38,252 bases of DNA from Tychonema litorale BBK16 (GCF_021648855.1 NZ_JAKJHX010000009.1:31616-69867), one strand, 5' to 3'; shown: positions 1 through 8,518, counted from the first letter of the stretch. Numbers and translations are program-made. Notes: generated from the letters alone by a model not told the origin.

Positions 1-2
1 CA

Positions 3-59
3 GTGCCGTTTCCCTACCCGATGACAGACTGTAGGGAAACAGCATTGCCGTCTCCATCT
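3..59. repeat. Palindromic dispersed repeat inside a coding frame
   Basis: GCCGTTTCCCTAC and GTAGGGAAACAGC form an imperfect inverted repeat around a 13-base centre, followed by ATTGCCGTCTCC. The same family recurs near 11077, 15769, 15803 and 36772. Here it is in frame with the RibD-like gene. Confidence 0.7.
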
Positions 60-389
60 CCGACACAAGACAGTAAGTTCGATCGCACAATCCATACTAA
101 AACCATCGAGGGAGAAATCGATTGGATTGATGCCTTTCAACAGCTAGAAACCCTCGGAATCAAACGTTTGGCAATTTTGGGAGGCGGAAAACTCGTCGCG
201 TCTGTGCTCGCTGCGGGCTTGATAGACGAACTCTGGCTGACGGTGTGCCCGCTAATTTTGGGCGGCGTGGATGCACCGACACCCGTTGAGGGAAAGGGTT
301 TTTTAGCGGATTTAGCGCCTAAATTGGAGCTTTTGGCGGTAAAACAGGTGGGAGGTGAGGTGTTTTTGCATTATCGGTGCGATCGCTAG
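3..389 (+). CDS. RibD C-terminal reductase-like protein, 5' part missing or rearranged
   Basis: The reading frame is open from the window edge. Residues from about 28 onward resemble the C-terminal half of the RibD/dihydrofolate-reductase-like domain, which reduces pyrimidine intermediates in riboflavin synthesis with NADPH. The GGGKL glycine-rich turn and the LIDELWLTVCPLILGG segment typical of the family are visible, and the protein ends with HYRC. The domain normally runs about 200 to 230 residues, so the first half is absent here. The first 19 or so codons are not RibD-like. They translate a palindromic dispersed repeat (GTAGGGAAAC...GCCGTCTCC) that recurs elsewhere in the window. The gene therefore either starts upstream and carries an in-frame repeat insertion, or restarts at the GTG at base 3. 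The family is fairly sure; whether the protein is functional is not. Confidence 0.7.
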   Translation: MPFPYPMTDCRETALPSPSPTQDSKFDRTIHTKTIEGEIDWIDAFQQLETLGIKRLAILGGGKLVASVLAAGLIDELWLTVCPLILGGVDAPTPVEGKGFLADLAPKLELLAVKQVGGEVFLHYRCDR

Positions 390-417
390 AGGGCGAGCAC
401 GGGGGCATCGCCCCTAC
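390..417. repeat. GGGCGGGCACGGGGGCACCGCCCCTAC-type dispersed repeat
   Basis: A GC-rich element with a GGGGC...GCCCC hairpin lies immediately after the RibD-like stop codon. A near-identical copy sits inside the LpxB-related gene near 31663 to 31693. Confidence 0.6.
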
Positions 418-500
418 ATTCGATTTGTCATAGGAGTGTGCAACAGGAGAAATTGTATTAAGTTAAATAAAGTTCGATCGCTCTACGTTCAAATCTCCCT

Positions 501-1697
501 ATGCTGAAACAGCCAAAATCTCAATATTCTGTAGCCTGGATTAGCAAGTTAGCAGATATCCCCCAAGCATCGTGGGATGCCTTGGCGATGCCGCTCAAAA
601 CGCCTTTTATGGAATGGGATTGGCTGAACAATCTCGAAACTTCTGGTAGCGCGACAGGTAAAAACGGTTGGCTACCGCATCACTTGACAGTTTGGCGAGA
701 CAAACAGTTGATCGCTTGCGCGCCGCTTTATGTCAAAAGTCACAGTTATGGCGAATTTGTATTCGATAATCAATGGGCTGATTTAGCTCAACGTTTGGGT
801 ATTGAATACTATCCGAAATTGATGGGAATGACTCCGTTTACTCCGGCAGAAGGCTATCGATTTTTGATTGCTGATGGGGAAGATGAGGATGAGTTAACTG
901 GGATAATGGTAAGTGCGATCGACCATTTTTGCGATCGCCACAATATCTCTGGTTGCAATTTCCTGTATGTCGATCCAGTTTGGCGCGATCGCATGGAACG
1001 GCACGGTTTTAGCGCTTGGCTGCACCACAGCTATATTTGGCAAAATCAAAGCCATCAAAATTTTGACAACTATCTAGGCACATTTAATGCCAACCAGCGC
1101 CGCAATATCAAGCGCGAACGCAAGGCTGTGGAAACAGCAGGTTTGTTGGTGAAAACTTTGACTGGTGATGACATTCCCCAAGCGATGTTTGGGCAAATGT
1201 ATGCTTTTTATGAGAATACTTGCGACAAGTTTGGTTGGTGGGGAAGCAAGTATTTGACTAAGCGATTTTTTGAACAGTTGCATGACAATTATCGCGATCG
1301 GGTTTTATTTGTCGCTGCTTATGACAAGGAAGACGAGAGACAGCCGATGGGAATGTCTTTTTGTCTGTATAAGGGCGATCGAATGTACGGACGTTATTGG
1401 GGCAGTTTGCAGGAAATCGACTGCTTGCACTTCGATGCTTGTTACTATACACCGATCGAATGGGCGATCGATCGGGGCATCCAAACCTTCGATCCGGGGG
1501 CTGGCGGGAGGCACAAAAAACGGCGCGGCTTTCCAGCAACGCCAAATTATAGTTTGCACCGATTTTATAACAACCGTCTAGCGCAAATTCTCAAGTCTTA
1601 TATTGGTCAAATTAATGAGAGAGAACAGGCAGAAATTGATGCAGTCAATGAGGATTTACCTTTCACTCAGTTACCCCCTTTGTTACTAGGCGATTAA
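501..1697 (+). CDS. FemAB-like GNAT-fold acyltransferase (DUF482 family)
   Basis: The 398-residue protein matches the FemAB_like/DUF482 family, which has the GNAT acyltransferase fold and is usually described as related to peptidoglycan biosynthesis proteins. Its substrate is not established. Visible family signatures are an [13 protein letters not shown] basic stretch near residue 195, GRYWGS near 298, an LHFDACYY segment, and [15 protein letters not shown] near 330 to 345 followed by YSLHRF. The length is normal for the family and there is no signal peptide, so it is probably cytoplasmic. I chose the ATG at 501, which gives a natural N-terminus, although no strong ribosome-binding site precedes it. 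It stands alone between two repeat-rich gaps, so the neighbourhood gives no functional hint. Confidence 0.85.
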   Translation: MLKQPKSQYSVAWISKLADIPQASWDALAMPLKTPFMEWDWLNNLETSGSATGKNGWLPHHLTVWRDKQLIACAPLYVKSHSYGEFVFDNQWADLAQRLGIEYYPKLMGMTPFTPAEGYRFLIADGEDEDELTGIMVSAIDHFCDRHNISGCNFLYVDPVWRDRMERHGFSAWLHHSYIWQNQSHQNFDNYLGTFNANQRRNIKRERKAVETAGLLVKTLTGDDIPQAMFGQMYAFYENTCDKFGWWGSKYLTKRFFEQLHDNYRDRVLFVAAYDKEDERQPMGMSFCLYKGDRMYGRYWGSLQEIDCLHFDACYYTPIEWAIDRGIQTFDPGAGGRHKKRRGFPATPNYSLHRFYNNRLAQILKSYIGQINEREQAEIDAVNEDLPFTQLPPLLLGD

Positions 1698-1702
1698 CTG
1701 AG

Positions 1703-1867
1703 CATTGGGAATTGGGAATTGGGAATGGGGAATGGGGAATTGGGAATTGGAAGTTGGGAATTGGAAGTTGGAAATTTGTTAGTTGTTATTGGTTATTGGT
1801 TAACAGTCAACAGTCAACAGCTAACAGTCAACAATGCCCCATGCCCTATGCCCAATGCCCAATTCCC
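1703..1867. repeat. Short tandem repeat cluster (GGGAATT, CAACAGT, ATGCCC units)
   Basis: The gap between the FemAB-like gene and the convergent secreted protein is almost entirely degenerate heptamers: GGGAATT-like units, then TCAACAG-like units, then ATGCCC-like units. Such short tandemly repeated sequences are common in filamentous cyanobacteria. No gene is visible. Confidence 0.8.
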
Positions 1868-1878
1868 ATAACTAATGA

Positions 1879-2451
1879 CTAATTCAAAAACACTTTCCCA
1901 TCTTCCTGAATTTCCAGGGATTTGGTATCAGCGCCCAAGTCAGTTGTTGCGCCAAAACTGATTTGCAACATTCCCGCAGTAGCAGTTGCTTGAGCCCGAA
2001 CTAGCAGCAATCCCCCGTCTGGGCGCTGGTAAGTGAGGGTGATTGGGGTTTTCAAGTTTTTGATCGAAATTTCTGATTGTTCGCCCAGAGTGCGCGATTG
2101 ACTCATCCCAACTACTTGATAATTGATCACAGCATTGGTGGTATTTACGAGTTTGATTGTCACCATACCGTCTACGGGCGTGACTCTCGCACCGGGAAGC
2201 GGAAATCGGGGCGGCGCATCTTGGGGTGTCGTAGGAGTGGGCGTGGCAGGAGTCGGTGCGCTGACGGGCTTACCATTAGCTGGGGGAGTAGTCGCAGGTT
2301 GGGAAACTGGTTTTCCTTGGGGTTGGGAAACTGGTTTTCCTTGGGGTGGTGGCCCACCAGCAAGGGAAATGGTGGCGAGGCTGACTAGCAAACCTGTACA
2401 GGTGGCTGCTAGCAGGCTGATTTTTTTGAATGGTAGATTGTGGTGAAACAT
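1879..2451 (-). CDS. Secreted proline-rich protein of unknown function
   Basis: The 190-residue protein has a clear signal peptide: a basic start, then a hydrophobic run at about residues 12 to 30 ending LAGG. A low-complexity linker at about 31 to 80 is rich in Pro, Thr and Gln and contains two tandem copies of QGKPVSQP. The C-terminal 100 or so residues are predicted beta-rich ([19 protein letters not shown]) and end [11 protein letters not shown] do not recognise a catalytic motif. The layout suggests a small globular domain tethered in the periplasm or cell wall. It lies 147 bases downstream of the histidine kinase on the same strand, so co-transcription is possible but unproven. Confidence 0.6.
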   Translation of the reverse strand: MFHHNLPFKKISLLAATCTGLLVSLATISLAGGPPPQGKPVSQPQGKPVSQPATTPPANGKPVSAPTPATPTPTTPQDAPPRFPLPGARVTPVDGMVTIKLVNTTNAVINYQVVGMSQSRTLGEQSEISIKNLKTPITLTYQRPDGGLLLVRAQATATAGMLQISFGATTDLGADTKSLEIQEDGKVFLN

Positions 2452-2598
2452 AAATAACTCCTCACGAGTTCGATCGAGTGTTTTCCAACTAATGTTAAGC
2501 TGTCGCGTATCTAATTTATACTATCGAATTTTTTCAAACTCTTGTGGGGTGGGCATCCTGCCCGCCCAAAAGGTTGAATTTTAAACCGCCGGGAAGTT

Positions 2599-3954
2599 TT
2601 AGGGGCGAGATATTTCTGATTTGTGGGCTGGAAGGGTGACGGTAATGGCGGTACCTTCAGAGAGTTGGCTTTCTATATGGATTTGGCCGTGATGATTTTC
2701 GACAATGGCTTTGGCGATGGCTAATCCTAAACCGGAACCGGCGGCGCTGCGGTGGGTGCGGGCGGGATCGGCGCGGTAGAATCGATCGAATATATGCGGT
2801 AATGCTTCTGGGGAAATGCCAATGCCGGTGTCTGTTATTTTTACCTGAAGTGCTGGATTTAACATCGACGCAGTTCTTTTGCTTTTAGCTGCAAGCTGCA
2901 ATTCTACTTGAATTTCGCCCCCAGAGGACGTGTACTGGACACAATTGCTGACGAGATTGGTAAAAAGTCGGGCTAGTTGATCCCAATCTCCCAATACTGT
3001 AAAGTTGTCCTCAGCGTTGGGTCGATCGACTATTTCCAAAGAAAGAGACAGATTTTGGGTAGTGGCGATCGCGAGTTGTTCTTCAATTACCTCCATCAAC
3101 AAAGCATCGAGAGGAACATCAACCCACTGCTGCTGCACGATTCCACTATCTTGTCTCGCTAAAAACAGCAAATCGTCAACCAAGCGTCCCAAACGGCGCG
3201 TTAGGCGTTCGATAACCTGTAGCTGTTGATGTTGTTGGGGTTCAATATCCGGTTCCGCCAAAGCTACTTGGACGTTAGTTTGAATAGTTGCGATCGGATT
3301 TCTGAGTTCGTGGGAAGCATCGGCGGTAAACTGTTTGAGACGACTGTAAGATTCTCGCACAGGTGCGATCGCCAATCCCGACAGCAGCCACCCAATAGCC
3401 GCCACACAAATTAGCGTTAAACTCGCACCCAAAATCAAATCGAGAATTAATTGGCGAATCGGTTTTGTCACTTCAAACCAAGGATGACTGACTCGCAAAT
3501 AGCCCAAAACTTGGCGGCCAATTTCCACTCGTTGCGTCACCTGTCTGAGAGAATAGTTTTGATCCCGCTGCAACTTATTATTCATTATCCAAACCGTTTC
3601 GCCCGTGCGGTTAGCGCGAATCGGAACATTCAGCGGTTCCGACAAAGTAGACCACAGCAACTCGCCCGTAGGACTGAACCATTCTAAATCAATGTGGTCG
3701 TCTTCTACTGCGTCGCTGCTGTCTCGAAAACTCGCTTGAATATTAACTTGCAACTTAGTTTTATCTCCATAAATTAAGGGTTCGATCACGAGAGTTCGTT
3801 CTACTATTTCCACAACGTGACTGAGAGTGTCGTCAATGCGATCGATCAAAGTATTGCGAACGTAGAAATAGAAACCCGTGGCAAATAAAAGTAATAATAC
3901 AGCAGTAACAGCAGTGTACCAAATAGCGAGGCGGCGGCGAGTAGTTTGAAACAT
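2599..3954 (-). CDS. Membrane sensor histidine kinase, orphan
   Basis: A 451-residue two-component sensor. Transmembrane helix 1 is at about 10 to 32, a periplasmic sensing loop at about 33 to 165 and helix 2 at about 170 to 195. A short linker leads to the dimerisation/phosphorylation box [12 protein letters not shown], with His215 as the probable phosphoacceptor. The N box (FTNLVSNC, Asn333 and Asn337), G1 (DTGIGIS), F box (FDRFYRAD) and G2 ([12 protein letters not shown]) are all intact. The loop has no recognisable ligand domain. The overall build resembles the RppB/NrsS type of cyanobacterial kinase, but no response regulator is adjacent, so its partner and signal are unknown. The start codon abuts a heptamer repeat that replaces a normal ribosome-binding site. 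Confidence 0.9.
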
Positions 3955-4006
3955 TGGGAATTGGGAATTGGGAATTGGGAATTGGGAATTGGGAATTGGG
4001 AATTGG
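3954..4006. repeat. TTGGGAA heptamer array, 7 perfect copies
   Basis: Seven perfect TTGGGAA units plus four bases begin at the first base of the histidine kinase start codon. They occupy its 5' untranslated region and about half of the divergent gap to the M48 protease gene. Copy number probably varies between strains. Confidence 0.95.
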
Positions 4007-4084
4007 TTATTTGATACTTCAGATGGATGTGGAGGTACTTGTGAGTCTAGTATTCTAGTCGCTAAACTTTATAGGTATACGACT

Positions 4085-4930
4085 GTGACAAAGTTTTTAT
4101 TCCGGGCTGCGATCGGGCTGTTAATGGCATTTTTTGGAGCAATCACCTATTATACCAACGACGTACAAAATCCCGTAACTGGAGAGAGACAGAGAGTGCA
4201 GCTTTCTCCCCAGCAAGAGGTATCTTTGGGATTGCAATCGCGATCGCAAATGGCAGCAAAATACGGCGGGCTCTATCCGGGTCAGAGTATTCAACAATAT
4301 GTCGATCGAGTCGGCGGACGAGTAGTCAACAGTTCAACGGCGAAACAAGCACCTTATCCGTTTGAATTCCACCTGCTGCGAGACGCCGAAACTGTCAATG
4401 CTTTTGCTTTACCGGGAGGACAAGTTTTCATCACTGCGGGACTGCTGCGGCGACTGAATTCCGAGGCGCAGTTGGCCGCTGTACTGGGACACGAGGCTGG
4501 TCATGTTGTCGGGCGTCACGGTGCCGAACACTTGGCAAAACAGCAGTTGGGCAGGTCTTTGGTGACGGCTGTAGGGGTGGCTACCAGCGACGAACGCGGG
4601 GGCGGACAGCAAGCTGCTGTAGTGGCTCAGGCGGTGAATCAAGTGGTAAGTTTGCGCTATGGTAGATCGGATGAAATTGAGAGCGATCGGCTCGGTTTTC
4701 AGTTTATGACCGAAGCAGGTTACGATCCTAAAGGTATTGTTGAGGTGATGCAAATTCTCGGTTCTGCGAGGAAGGGCGAAGCAGCGCCGGAGTTTTTGAG
4801 CTCTCACCCAAACCCTGAAAATAGAGTTGAAAAACTACAAGCTTTAATCACGGAAAATTTTCCTAATGGTGTTCCAGCTAATTTGATGTCTGGACGCGAA
4901 GAATTTGCTAAGAATGTGTCGGGAGGTTAG
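4085..4930 (+). CDS. M48-family membrane-anchored zinc metalloprotease
   Basis: The protein is 281 residues from the GTG at 4085. An N-terminal hydrophobic segment (about 5 to 22) is a signal anchor or signal peptide. The peptidase M48 core has the zinc motif HEAGH at residues 136 to 140, and the third zinc ligand is probably Glu197 in the EIESD motif, matching the family ExxAD. The C-terminal [13 protein letters not shown] is typical of Loi22/YfgC-like M48C proteases, which handle misfolded envelope proteins. An upstream in-frame ATG at 3968 would add residues encoded purely by the heptamer repeat ([13 protein letters not shown]), so I reject it. The gene is divergent from the histidine kinase. 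Confidence 0.88.
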
Positions 4931-5071
4931 CAATTGTTGGGTTTGGCTTTGCTGAAGTTATTGCTAAAGACTGATGGAAGTTCGGCTGCGAGTTGGCACG
5001 ATCGAAGTATTGGCGATCGAGGGATTCCGGGAGGCGATCGGTGATTTCGTAAGATAAAATACTCGAAACCC

Positions 5072-5100
5072 TTGACAATCTCAAAGGGAAAATTCATAAT
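5072..5100 (+). promoter_or_regulatory. Near-consensus sigma-70 promoter
   Basis: TTGACA at 5072 to 5077 and CATAAT at 5095 to 5100 are separated by exactly 17 bases. Transcription would begin near 5107, only about 27 bases before a strong terminator hairpin. Confidence 0.65.
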
Positions 5101-5106
5101 ATGAAC

Positions 5107-5165
5107 AAGCAAAAAATCAAATAACAAGCCTACGCCGGGACGCCAAATTCGTCCCGGCTTTTTGC
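5107..5165 (+). ncRNA. Candidate small RNA of about 60 nt
   Basis: A promoter with a consensus -35, ideal spacing and a near-consensus -10 is followed within 60 bases by a perfect intrinsic terminator, with no credible protein between them. The RNA would have an A-rich single-stranded 5' half of about 27 nt and a 3' terminator stem. It lacks the Yfr1-type ACUCCUCAC core, so I cannot assign it to a known cyanobacterial family. It could instead be a constitutively attenuated leader of the small membrane protein gene at 5251. Confidence 0.5.
5134..5163 (+). terminator. Intrinsic terminator
   Basis: A perfect 9-bp stem GCCGGGACG/CGTCCCGGC (5134 to 5142 and 5150 to 5158) with a 7-base loop is followed by TTTTTGCTTTTTG. 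Confidence 0.85.
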
Positions 5166-5207
5166 TTTTTGTGCGGTTATTTAGTGTTGCCACAAATGCA
5201 GACCTAA

Positions 5208-5223
5208 ATAGGGATATCCCTAT
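5208..5223. promoter_or_regulatory. 16-bp perfect palindrome upstream of small membrane protein gene
   Basis: ATAGGGATATCCCTAT is a perfect palindrome 17 bases upstream of the GGAG ribosome-binding site of the gene at 5251. The position suits an operator, but no regulator is known. Confidence 0.4.
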
Positions 5224-5250
5224 GGAAAAAAACGAAAAAAGGAGATTATT

Positions 5251-5415
5251 ATGCCTAAGAAATGGATCGAAGTAATCGGATTTGCTGTGGTTGGCGTTGC
5301 GACTTTGTGCGATCGAACATCAGGCTGGTCACCATTTGCGATCGCGCTGATCTTTAAAATTATTCTGACAAAATTGCAGAAAGATGAGCCGAATCAAACC
5401 GACAAAACCGCGTAA
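5251..5415 (+). CDS. Small membrane protein, 54 residues, unknown function
   Basis: The ORF begins MPKKWIEVIGFAVVGVATLC, followed by a polar break (DRTSGW), a second hydrophobic stretch (FAIALIFKIIL) and a charged tail (KLQKDEPNQTDKTA). This predicts a small protein with one long or two short membrane helices and a hydrophilic end. A strong ribosome-binding site, AAAAGGAG, ends 6 bases before the ATG, and a hairpin terminator follows, so it looks like an independent transcription unit. I do not recognise the family. Two HIP1-like sites inside it match the host genome, which argues against recent transfer. Confidence 0.6.
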   Translation: MPKKWIEVIGFAVVGVATLCDRTSGWSPFAIALIFKIILTKLQKDEPNQTDKTA

Positions 5416-5444
5416 ACGCGATCGCCAGTAATTTTATGGAGGAG

Positions 5445-5478
5445 GATCGATCGCCCTGCGATCGATCTTTATTTTTTC
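5445..5478 (+). terminator. Intrinsic terminator built on HIP1-like sequence
   Basis: A 10-bp perfect stem GATCGATCGC/GCGATCGATC (5445 to 5454 and 5458 to 5467) with a 3-base loop is followed by TTTATTTTTTCC. It ends the small membrane protein transcript and separates it from vapBC. Confidence 0.7.
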
Positions 5479-5538
5479 CGATTGGCGATCGCCTAAAATA
5501 AAAGAACGAGCCTCTATAAACAAGAACCCCAAACCATA

Positions 5539-5781
5539 ATGACGATTAAAGAACAACTCCTCCAAGCCATCGAAGCTTTGCCCAGCAAAAAACTTGCTGA
5601 AGCGCTCACCTTCGTGAATTTTCTCTCCACCAAACCTGCGATCGCATCTGCTAAATCCTTCCTCGCTCACCTCAAGACAATCGGCACTTGGTCAGGCGAC
5701 GACTTCCAAGAATGTCTAGAAATCGCCGAAAACTCACGCGGCGAAGCACAATTTAACTACAGTCCCAATCCTTTTGAATAA
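5539..5781 (+). CDS. VapB-type antitoxin
   Basis: An 80-residue protein directly upstream of a PIN-domain toxin. The N-terminal half (IKEQLLQAIEALPSKKLAEALTFVNFL) resembles the helical N-termini of DUF2281-like cyanobacterial antitoxins. The C-terminal GTWSGDDFQECLEIAENSRGE is the toxin-binding type of tail seen in antitoxins that partner PIN proteins. Its stop overlaps the toxin start by one base (TAATG), the usual translational coupling. It would neutralise the VapC RNase and autoregulate the operon. The assignment rests mostly on the pairing. Confidence 0.8.
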   Translation: MTIKEQLLQAIEALPSKKLAEALTFVNFLSTKPAIASAKSFLAHLKTIGTWSGDDFQECLEIAENSRGEAQFNYSPNPFE

Positions 5782-6239
5782 TGTTTCTTCTCGACACCAA
5801 CCACTGTAGCTATGCTCTCCTAGGCAACACTCAAATACTCGATCGCCTTGCAAACCTTGGGGAGGAGTCGATCGCCACCTGTACCATTGTCAAAGGTGAA
5901 CTGATTGATATGGCGGCGCGATCGCAACAGCGGCAGGCGAATCTTGCCCTAGTTCAACGCTTTCTGCTTGGACTATACATCTACCCGATCGACGAAACCA
6001 CTGCCGAAATTTACGGCAACCTCAAAGCAGCAGTTTTCGATCGCTACGCCCCAAAAGACAAAGCCCAACGCCGTAGAACCAACATGAGTCAATTGGGTAT
6101 CGGCGAAAATGACCTGTGGATTGCCGCCGTTGCAATCCAGCATCAACTTACTCTTGTGACAGCAGATCGAGACTTCCAGCGCATTCAAGCAGTTCAGGCC
6201 TTCGACTTAGAATCGTGGATCTTAATATCTCCTTCTTGA
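5781..6239 (+). CDS. VapC-type PIN-domain ribonuclease toxin
   Basis: The 152-residue PIN domain has the acidic metal-binding residues in their expected places: Asp5 in LLDTNHCS, Glu40 in VKGELID, Asp111 in GENDLW and Asp129 in TADRDF. Such toxins cleave tRNA or rRNA in a Mg-dependent way and are held inactive by the cognate antitoxin encoded immediately upstream. The length is normal and the catalytic set intact, so the toxin is probably active. HIP1 sites inside the gene (for example near 5909) show long residence in this genome. Confidence 0.9.
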   Translation: MFLLDTNHCSYALLGNTQILDRLANLGEESIATCTIVKGELIDMAARSQQRQANLALVQRFLLGLYIYPIDETTAEIYGNLKAAVFDRYAPKDKAQRRRTNMSQLGIGENDLWIAAVAIQHQLTLVTADRDFQRIQAVQAFDLESWILISPS

Positions 6240-6247
6240 AGGATGAA

Positions 6248-6276
6248 CTATCTCGATCCATGATGGATCGAGATAG
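6248..6276. repeat. 14-bp perfect inverted repeat after vapC
   Basis: CTATCTCGATCCAT and ATGGATCGAGATAG flank one central base, just 8 bases after the vapC stop. It may act as a processing or terminating hairpin, though no clear T-run follows. The rest of the gap to ftsH (to 6556) shows one dispersed repeat and no gene. Confidence 0.6.
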
Positions 6277-6390
6277 ATTTCCTACGGGATAACTACGATG
6301 TTTTTCCCTATTAAATTATCATTAGCAATAACCACCAAGTCACTATTAACAAACCGATCGCTAACAACTATAACACTCTTTTCTTAGGCT

Positions 6391-6428
6391 CTTCCTTTGC
6401 GCCCTTGGCGACGAAAGCGGTTCGTTTT
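6391..6428. repeat. Dispersed intergenic repeat (CCTTGGCGACGAAAGCGGTTCG type)
   Basis: This segment is similar, in inverted orientation, to 35612 to 35651 (AACGAACCGCGAAGG...). Both are intergenic. It is a member of the common 'gene-flanking' repeat family of cyanobacteria. Confidence 0.5.
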
Positions 6429-6556
6429 AAATCTCAAATCCATGCTACCCGGTTAACCGACCCGACAGAGTGAGGAAATCCGATTGACACTCCCTGCGTA
6501 TTTGATGGCAAAATAGATGAATAAAACAAATTTAACTAAAAAGATGGTCGTTATCA

Positions 6557-8422
6557 ATGGCAATTAAAGACCAGCCCCAGCCCCCTCGTTTCCGCCAAAT
6601 TAGCAATGTCTTATTATTGCTATCAGGTTTGTTTCTACTGGCAAACATCTTTTTGCCTAATCTGTTCGGCCCCCAAATTCCCCAAGTGCCTTACAGTTTG
6701 TTCGTCCATCAAGTCCAAGAACAAAGTGTAGTTAGAGCTTCGGTAGGTCAAAATGAAATTCGCTACCAACTCAAAGGTGAAGGAGATCAACCCGGTCAAG
6801 TGCTATCAACTACACCGATTTTTGACCTGGAACTGCCTAAACTTTTACAAGAAAAAGGTGTTGAATTTGCAGCAACTCCCCCTTCTAAGAATGGCTGGAT
6901 CGGCAGTGTTTTAAGCTGGGTGGTTCCCCCACTGATTTTTGTGGCAATATTTCAATTTTTCGCGAACAGGCAGGGTGGCGGGCCACAGGGCGCGCTGTCG
7001 ATCGGCAAAAGCAAAGCTAAGGTCTACGTGGAAGGCGAATCGGCGAAAATTACTTTTGCGGATGTCGCTGGGGTAGAAGAAGCTAAAACTGAATTGGTCG
7101 AAGTTGTTGAGTTCCTGAAAACTCCAGACAGATATACGGCAATTGGCGCACGAATTCCAAAAGGTGTGCTGTTAGTCGGGCCGCCGGGAACTGGCAAAAC
7201 TCTGTTAGCAAAAGCAGTAGCTGGTGAAGCTGGTGTGCCGTTTTTTAGCATCTCCGGTTCCGAGTTTGTAGAATTGTTTGTAGGTGTCGGTTCTGCGAGA
7301 GTTCGAGATTTATTCGAGCAGGCTAAGAAGCAAGCTCCTTGTATTATCTTCATTGATGAATTGGATGCGATCGGTAAAGCGCGTAGCACTAATGCTGCAT
7401 TCGGCGGGAATGACGAACGCGAACAAACTCTCAACCAACTATTAACTGAAATGGATGGTTTTGCAGCCGGAAATACTACGGTAATTGTGCTGGCTGCAAC
7501 CAACCGCCCGGAAAGTTTGGATGCTGCTTTGTTGCGCCCCGGCCGTTTCGATCGCCAAGTTTTAGTCGATCGCCCAGATTTATCTGGCCGCGAAGCAATT
7601 CTCAACATTCACTCGCAAAAAGTGAAGTTGGGCCCGGATATTGACTTAAAAGCTGTCGCCACTCGTACCCCCGGTTTTTCGGGCGCAGACTTGGCAAATT
7701 TGGTCAATGAAGCTGCCTTGCTAGCCGCCCGTAACCAGCGCCTCACTATAGCGCAGAAAGACTTTTATGAGGCGTTTGAGCGTGTTGTAGCTGGCTTGGA
7801 AAAGAAAAGCCGGGTTCTCAACGAAAAGGAGAAAAAAATTGTGGCTTATCACGAAGTCGGGCACGCGATGGTGGGTGCTCTGATGACTGGTGGTGGCGAA
7901 GTGGCGAAAATCTCGATCGTGCCGCGCGGTATGGCTGCATTGGGTTACACGTTGCAATTACCGACGGAAGACCGTTTCTTGTTGGATGAGTCGGAATTGC
8001 GCGGTCAAATTGCTACACTGTTGGGTGGGCGATCGGCGGAGGAAGTCGTGTTTGGTAGCATCACTACTGGCGCTTCCAACGACTTGCAAAGGGCGACGGA
8101 TTTAGCTGAACGAATGGTGACAACTTACGGGATGAGTAAGGTTTTGGGGCCTCTTGCTTACGATCGCGGCCAACAATCTTTCCTCGGCGATGGTATGGGA
8201 AATGCGCGCCGTGCGGTGAGTGCTACAACTGCGGAGGCGATCGACCAAGAAGTCAAAGAAATTGTCGAAACTGCACATCAGCAAGCTTTGGATATTCTGA
8301 AAGCCAATCGGGAATTGTTGGAAACAATCACGCAGCAACTTTTGGAAACTGAAGTAGTTGAAGGCGAAGCTTTGCACAAATTACTCGCTGAAGTGCGGCC
8401 TTTAGATAAGACTGTGGCTTGA
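6557..8422 (+). CDS. ftsH: ATP-dependent zinc metalloprotease FtsH
   Basis: This 621-residue membrane AAA+ protease extracts and degrades membrane proteins. In cyanobacteria FtsH complexes turn over damaged photosystem subunits. Two membrane helices (about 16 to 33 and 116 to 136) flank a periplasmic/lumenal domain. Walker A GPPGTGKT is at 208 to 215 and Walker B is IIFIDELDAIG. The second region of homology ends RPGRFDRQ, and the pore motif F-V-G is near 240. The zinc motif HEVGH is at 432 to 436, and a downstream acidic ligand lies in the NDLQRATDLAERM region. The N-terminus (MAIKDQPQPP...VPYSLF) recalls Synechocystis FtsH4 (sll1463) more than FtsH2, but that subtype call is from memory. 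A strong terminator follows. Confidence 0.97.
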   Translation: MAIKDQPQPPRFRQISNVLLLLSGLFLLANIFLPNLFGPQIPQVPYSLFVHQVQEQSVVRASVGQNEIRYQLKGEGDQPGQVLSTTPIFDLELPKLLQEKGVEFAATPPSKNGWIGSVLSWVVPPLIFVAIFQFFANRQGGGPQGALSIGKSKAKVYVEGESAKITFADVAGVEEAKTELVEVVEFLKTPDRYTAIGARIPKGVLLVGPPGTGKTLLAKAVAGEAGVPFFSISGSEFVELFVGVGSARVRDLFEQAKKQAPCIIFIDELDAIGKARSTNAAFGGNDEREQTLNQLLTEMDGFAAGNTTVIVLAATNRPESLDAALLRPGRFDRQVLVDRPDLSGREAILNIHSQKVKLGPDIDLKAVATRTPGFSGADLANLVNEAALLAARNQRLTIAQKDFYEAFERVVAGLEKKSRVLNEKEKKIVAYHEVGHAMVGALMTGGGEVAKISIVPRGMAALGYTLQLPTEDRFLLDESELRGQIATLLGGRSAEEVVFGSITTGASNDLQRATDLAERMVTTYGMSKVLGPLAYDRGQQSFLGDGMGNARRAVSATTAEAIDQEVKEIVETAHQQALDILKANRELLETITQQLLETEVVEGEALHKLLAEVRPLDKTVA

Positions 8423-8452
8423 GTTTAAAATGGTTTAATTAAACCGTAGATG

Positions 8453-8492
8453 AACGCAGATGATTTTAAATCATCTGCGTTTGTTGATTTTT
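8453..8492 (+). terminator. ftsH intrinsic terminator
   Basis: A 14-bp perfect stem AACGCAGATGATTT/AAATCATCTGCGTT around one base is followed by TTGTTGATTTTTT. Just upstream, 8432 to 8445 is a separate palindrome, GGTTTAATTAAACC. Confidence 0.8.
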
Positions 8493-8518
8493 TAGTCCTG
8501 GACGGACAGATAACGCGA

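Noticed and set aside
3954..4006. TTGGGAA array as a CRISPR
   Set aside because: The units are 7 bases and contiguous, with no unique spacers; it is a short tandem repeat. The same holds for the arrays at 1703, 14335, 29022 and 38199.
3968..4084. Longer M48 N-terminus from ATG 3968
   Set aside because: The extra residues are translated heptamer repeat and precede a proper hydrophobic N-terminus that begins at the GTG at 4085.
5101..5124. Seven-codon leader peptide MNKQKIK
   Set aside because: Its ATG directly abuts the -10 box, upstream of the predicted transcript start, and no ribosome-binding site would be transcribed.
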